Of a stretch of DNA of 15,130 nucleotides, positions 13,885-15,130 are shown piece by piece; position 1 is the stretch's first letter; each line of letters opens with the position of its first letter. Below the pieces are notes generated by a model. The model was given only the letters and a program-made list of their open reading frames with translations. It was not told the DNA's origin and searched no databases. The stretch is from DATBGE01 sp036558125 (GTDB lineage Bacteria > Gemmatimonadota > Gemmatimonadetes > Gemmatimonadales > GWC2-71-9). Where the stretch lies: contig DATBGE010000093.1 in assembly GCA_036558125.1 (NCBI GenBank), positions 1 to 15,130 on the forward strand, in the 5' to 3' direction. Made by a program: the position numbers and the translations under genes.

Positions 13885-13916
13885 GTTCTCCTGTTCTCCC
13901 GTTCTCCTGTTCTCCC
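13885..13916. repeat. Inverted counterpart array of the 8-bp repeats
   Basis: Four contiguous 8-bp units (GTTCTCCT, GTTCTCCC, GTTCTCCT, GTTCTCCC), with partial units on both sides, are the reverse complement of the GGGAGAAC array at 13603-13690. The two arrays face each other across about 195 bp and could pair over 30 bp or more. Confidence 0.85.
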
Positions 13917-13937
13917 GTTCCCCGCAGTTTCCGCCCC

Positions 13938-13966
13938 TTGAACCACCGGGATTCCCCGCCTAGCTT
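13938..13966 (+). promoter_or_regulatory. Promoter of the second kinase gene, probably leaderless
   Basis: TTGAAC (13938-13943), 17-nt spacer, TAGCTT (13961-13966), then 6 nt to ATG 13973. The predicted transcript start coincides with the ATG, and no Shine-Dalgarno is visible. Confidence 0.5.
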
Positions 13967-13972
13967 CGGGCA

Positions 13973-15130
13973 ATGTTCTGCTCCCGGTGTGGGCACGAAG
14001 TCCAGAAGGCGACGCAGTTCTGCCCCTCCTGTGGTCTCGACCTCAGGGTCACCACTCCCATCCAAGCGATCGCGACCGGCGACGTCACCGAACTCGACAT
14101 CGTTCGGGAGGCGCTGCACGAGGAGTACGAGATCCTGGAGGAGCTGGGCCGCGGCGGCATGGCCATCGTGTACCGCGCGATGGACAAGCACCTGGGCCGG
14201 GAAGTGGCGATCAAGGTACTGCCCTTCTCGCTCGCCTTCGACGCGGACTTCGTGGAGCGCTTCCAGCGCGAGGCGCGCACCGCGGCCCAGCTCGAGCATC
14301 CCAACATCATCCCCATCTACCGGGTCGGCAAAGCGGGCCGCGTCATTTACTTCGTCATGAAGTATCTGCGCGGATCGTCGCTCTCCAAGATCATGGCCGA
14401 GCGGCCCAAGCTCTCGCCCACGGAGATCCAGAAGATCCTGGTCGACGTGGGAAGTGCGCTGGGATATGCCGCGGCGCGCGGGACGGTGCATCGCGACGTG
14501 AAGCCCGACAACATCATGTTCGACGAGCACGGGCTCTGCGTCGTGACCGACTTCGGCATCGCCAAGGCGGGGAGCGGCCAGCGGCTGACCGGCACCGGCA
14601 TGTCGATCGGGACGCCGCACTATATGAGCCCCGAACAGGCGCGGGCCCAGCCCATCGACGGCCGGAGCGACATCTACAGCCTCGGCATCGTGGCCTATCA
14701 GTGTCTGGTCGGTGAAGTGCCGTACGACGGCGAAGACAGTTTCTCGATCGGCTACAAGCACATCATGGAGCCGATCCCGTCGCCACCGCTGAATGGACCG
14801 GAGGAGAAGCGGCTCTTCGAGATCATCCGCAAGATGATCATGAAGGACCCGGGGGATCGATTCCAAGACGCCGAAGAGTTGATGCGGGCGCTGGAAGGAC
14901 AACCGTTCAGCACGCTGCGGCGCCCGACGATCTCTCAGGTCGGCATGGCGGCGCAACCCACCTCTCCGCTGCCTACGTCACAGGAATTCCAATCCGTGGC
15001 TGCTCGCCCGAGTGGGGCCATGTCCCGGCCGACCACACCAAGGTCGAGCACACCAATCCCGGTCCGGACTCCGACGGGCGCCCGGCGGCCGGTAGCGCAG
15101 CGATCCATCGCGCAGGCGCCGAGCCGGAAC
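13973..15130 (+). CDS. Zinc-ribbon Ser/Thr protein kinase, 3' end outside window
   Basis: 386 codons are open from ATG 13973 to the window edge. The N-terminal zinc ribbon is complete (C3, C6, C17, C20). The Hanks-type kinase domain is about 53-322: loop LGRGGMAIVYRA, K81 in VAIKV, E100 in the C helix, HRDVKPDN (173-180), DFG (193-195), GTPHYMSPEQ and GRSDIYSLGIVAYQ. All catalytic residues are present. From about 325 on, the chain is a Pro/Ser/Thr/Arg-rich, probably disordered linker; a transmembrane helix and outer domain would be expected beyond the window. It differs from the operon kinase in having a full four-Cys ribbon, its own promoter and no adjoining phosphatase. It could share the PP2C and FHA proteins of the operon (inference). 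Confidence 0.95.
   Translation, partial: MFCSRCGHEVQKATQFCPSCGLDLRVTTPIQAIATGDVTELDIVREALHEEYEILEELGRGGMAIVYRAMDKHLGREVAIKVLPFSLAFDADFVERFQREARTAAQLEHPNIIPIYRVGKAGRVIYFVMKYLRGSSLSKIMAERPKLSPTEIQKILVDVGSALGYAAARGTVHRDVKPDNIMFDEHGLCVVTDFGIAKAGSGQRLTGTGMSIGTPHYMSPEQARAQPIDGRSDIYSLGIVAYQCLVGEVPYDGEDSFSIGYKHIMEPIPSPPLNGPEEKRLFEIIRKMIMKDPGDRFQDAEELMRALEGQPFSTLRRPTISQVGMAAQPTSPLPTSQEFQSVAARPSGAMSRPTTPRSSTPIPVRTPTGARRPVAQRSIAQAPSRN

Overview
The window is GC-rich bacterial DNA that most resembles Gemmatimonadota (inference). The clues are a SusD/RagB protein, a GWxTD-domain protein, several Ser/Thr kinases and FHA proteins with N-terminal zinc ribbons, many GTG/TTG starts, and lipoprotein and signal-peptide envelope genes. 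No rRNA or tRNA gene fixes the taxonomy.

Layout. 1-1026 (+) is the 3' part of a SusD-like nutrient-binding lipoprotein gene, followed by a hairpin terminator. It converges on a minus-strand group at 3299-1240: a 102-aa unknown, a cupin, an 83-aa unknown, a 112-aa exported or membrane protein and a DUF4230 protein. 3300-3638 holds two tandem copies of an inverted-repeat element, next to a gene for a 53-aa membrane protein (3800-3639, -).

The core is a minus-strand operon at 9160-3992 with a good sigma70-like promoter at 9293-9265. It encodes, in order, a double-zinc-ribbon double-FHA protein, a membrane Ser/Thr kinase (GTG start inside the previous stop), a membrane-anchored PP2C phosphatase, and an FHA-TM-coiled-coil-trypsin protease. 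Together they look like a complete phospho-threonine circuit: writer, eraser, cytoplasmic reader, and a reader joined through the membrane to an extracytoplasmic protease. A 20-codon ORF in the leader ends on the first gene's start codon.

Divergently transcribed (+) are a lipoprotein N-acetylmuramoyl-L-alanine amidase (9339-11351) and a GWxTD/TPR-like exported protein (11375-13600). A second zinc-ribbon Ser/Thr kinase (13973 to the window edge) follows. The amidase gene and this kinase gene each have a promoter whose -10 box ends 6-7 nt before the ATG, suggesting leaderless mRNAs.

A recurring theme is short tandem repeats of 7-10 bp. In three intergenic regions (1100-1249, 3340-3628, 13603-13916) they occur as facing inverted arrays beside stop codons. 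Two 8-bp arrays lie inside coding sequence (the kinase linker and the amidase N-terminal half), share the same unit words and have the same genomic orientation although the host genes are on opposite strands. The best candidates for something undescribed are the FHA-protease branch of the kinase operon and this repeat system.
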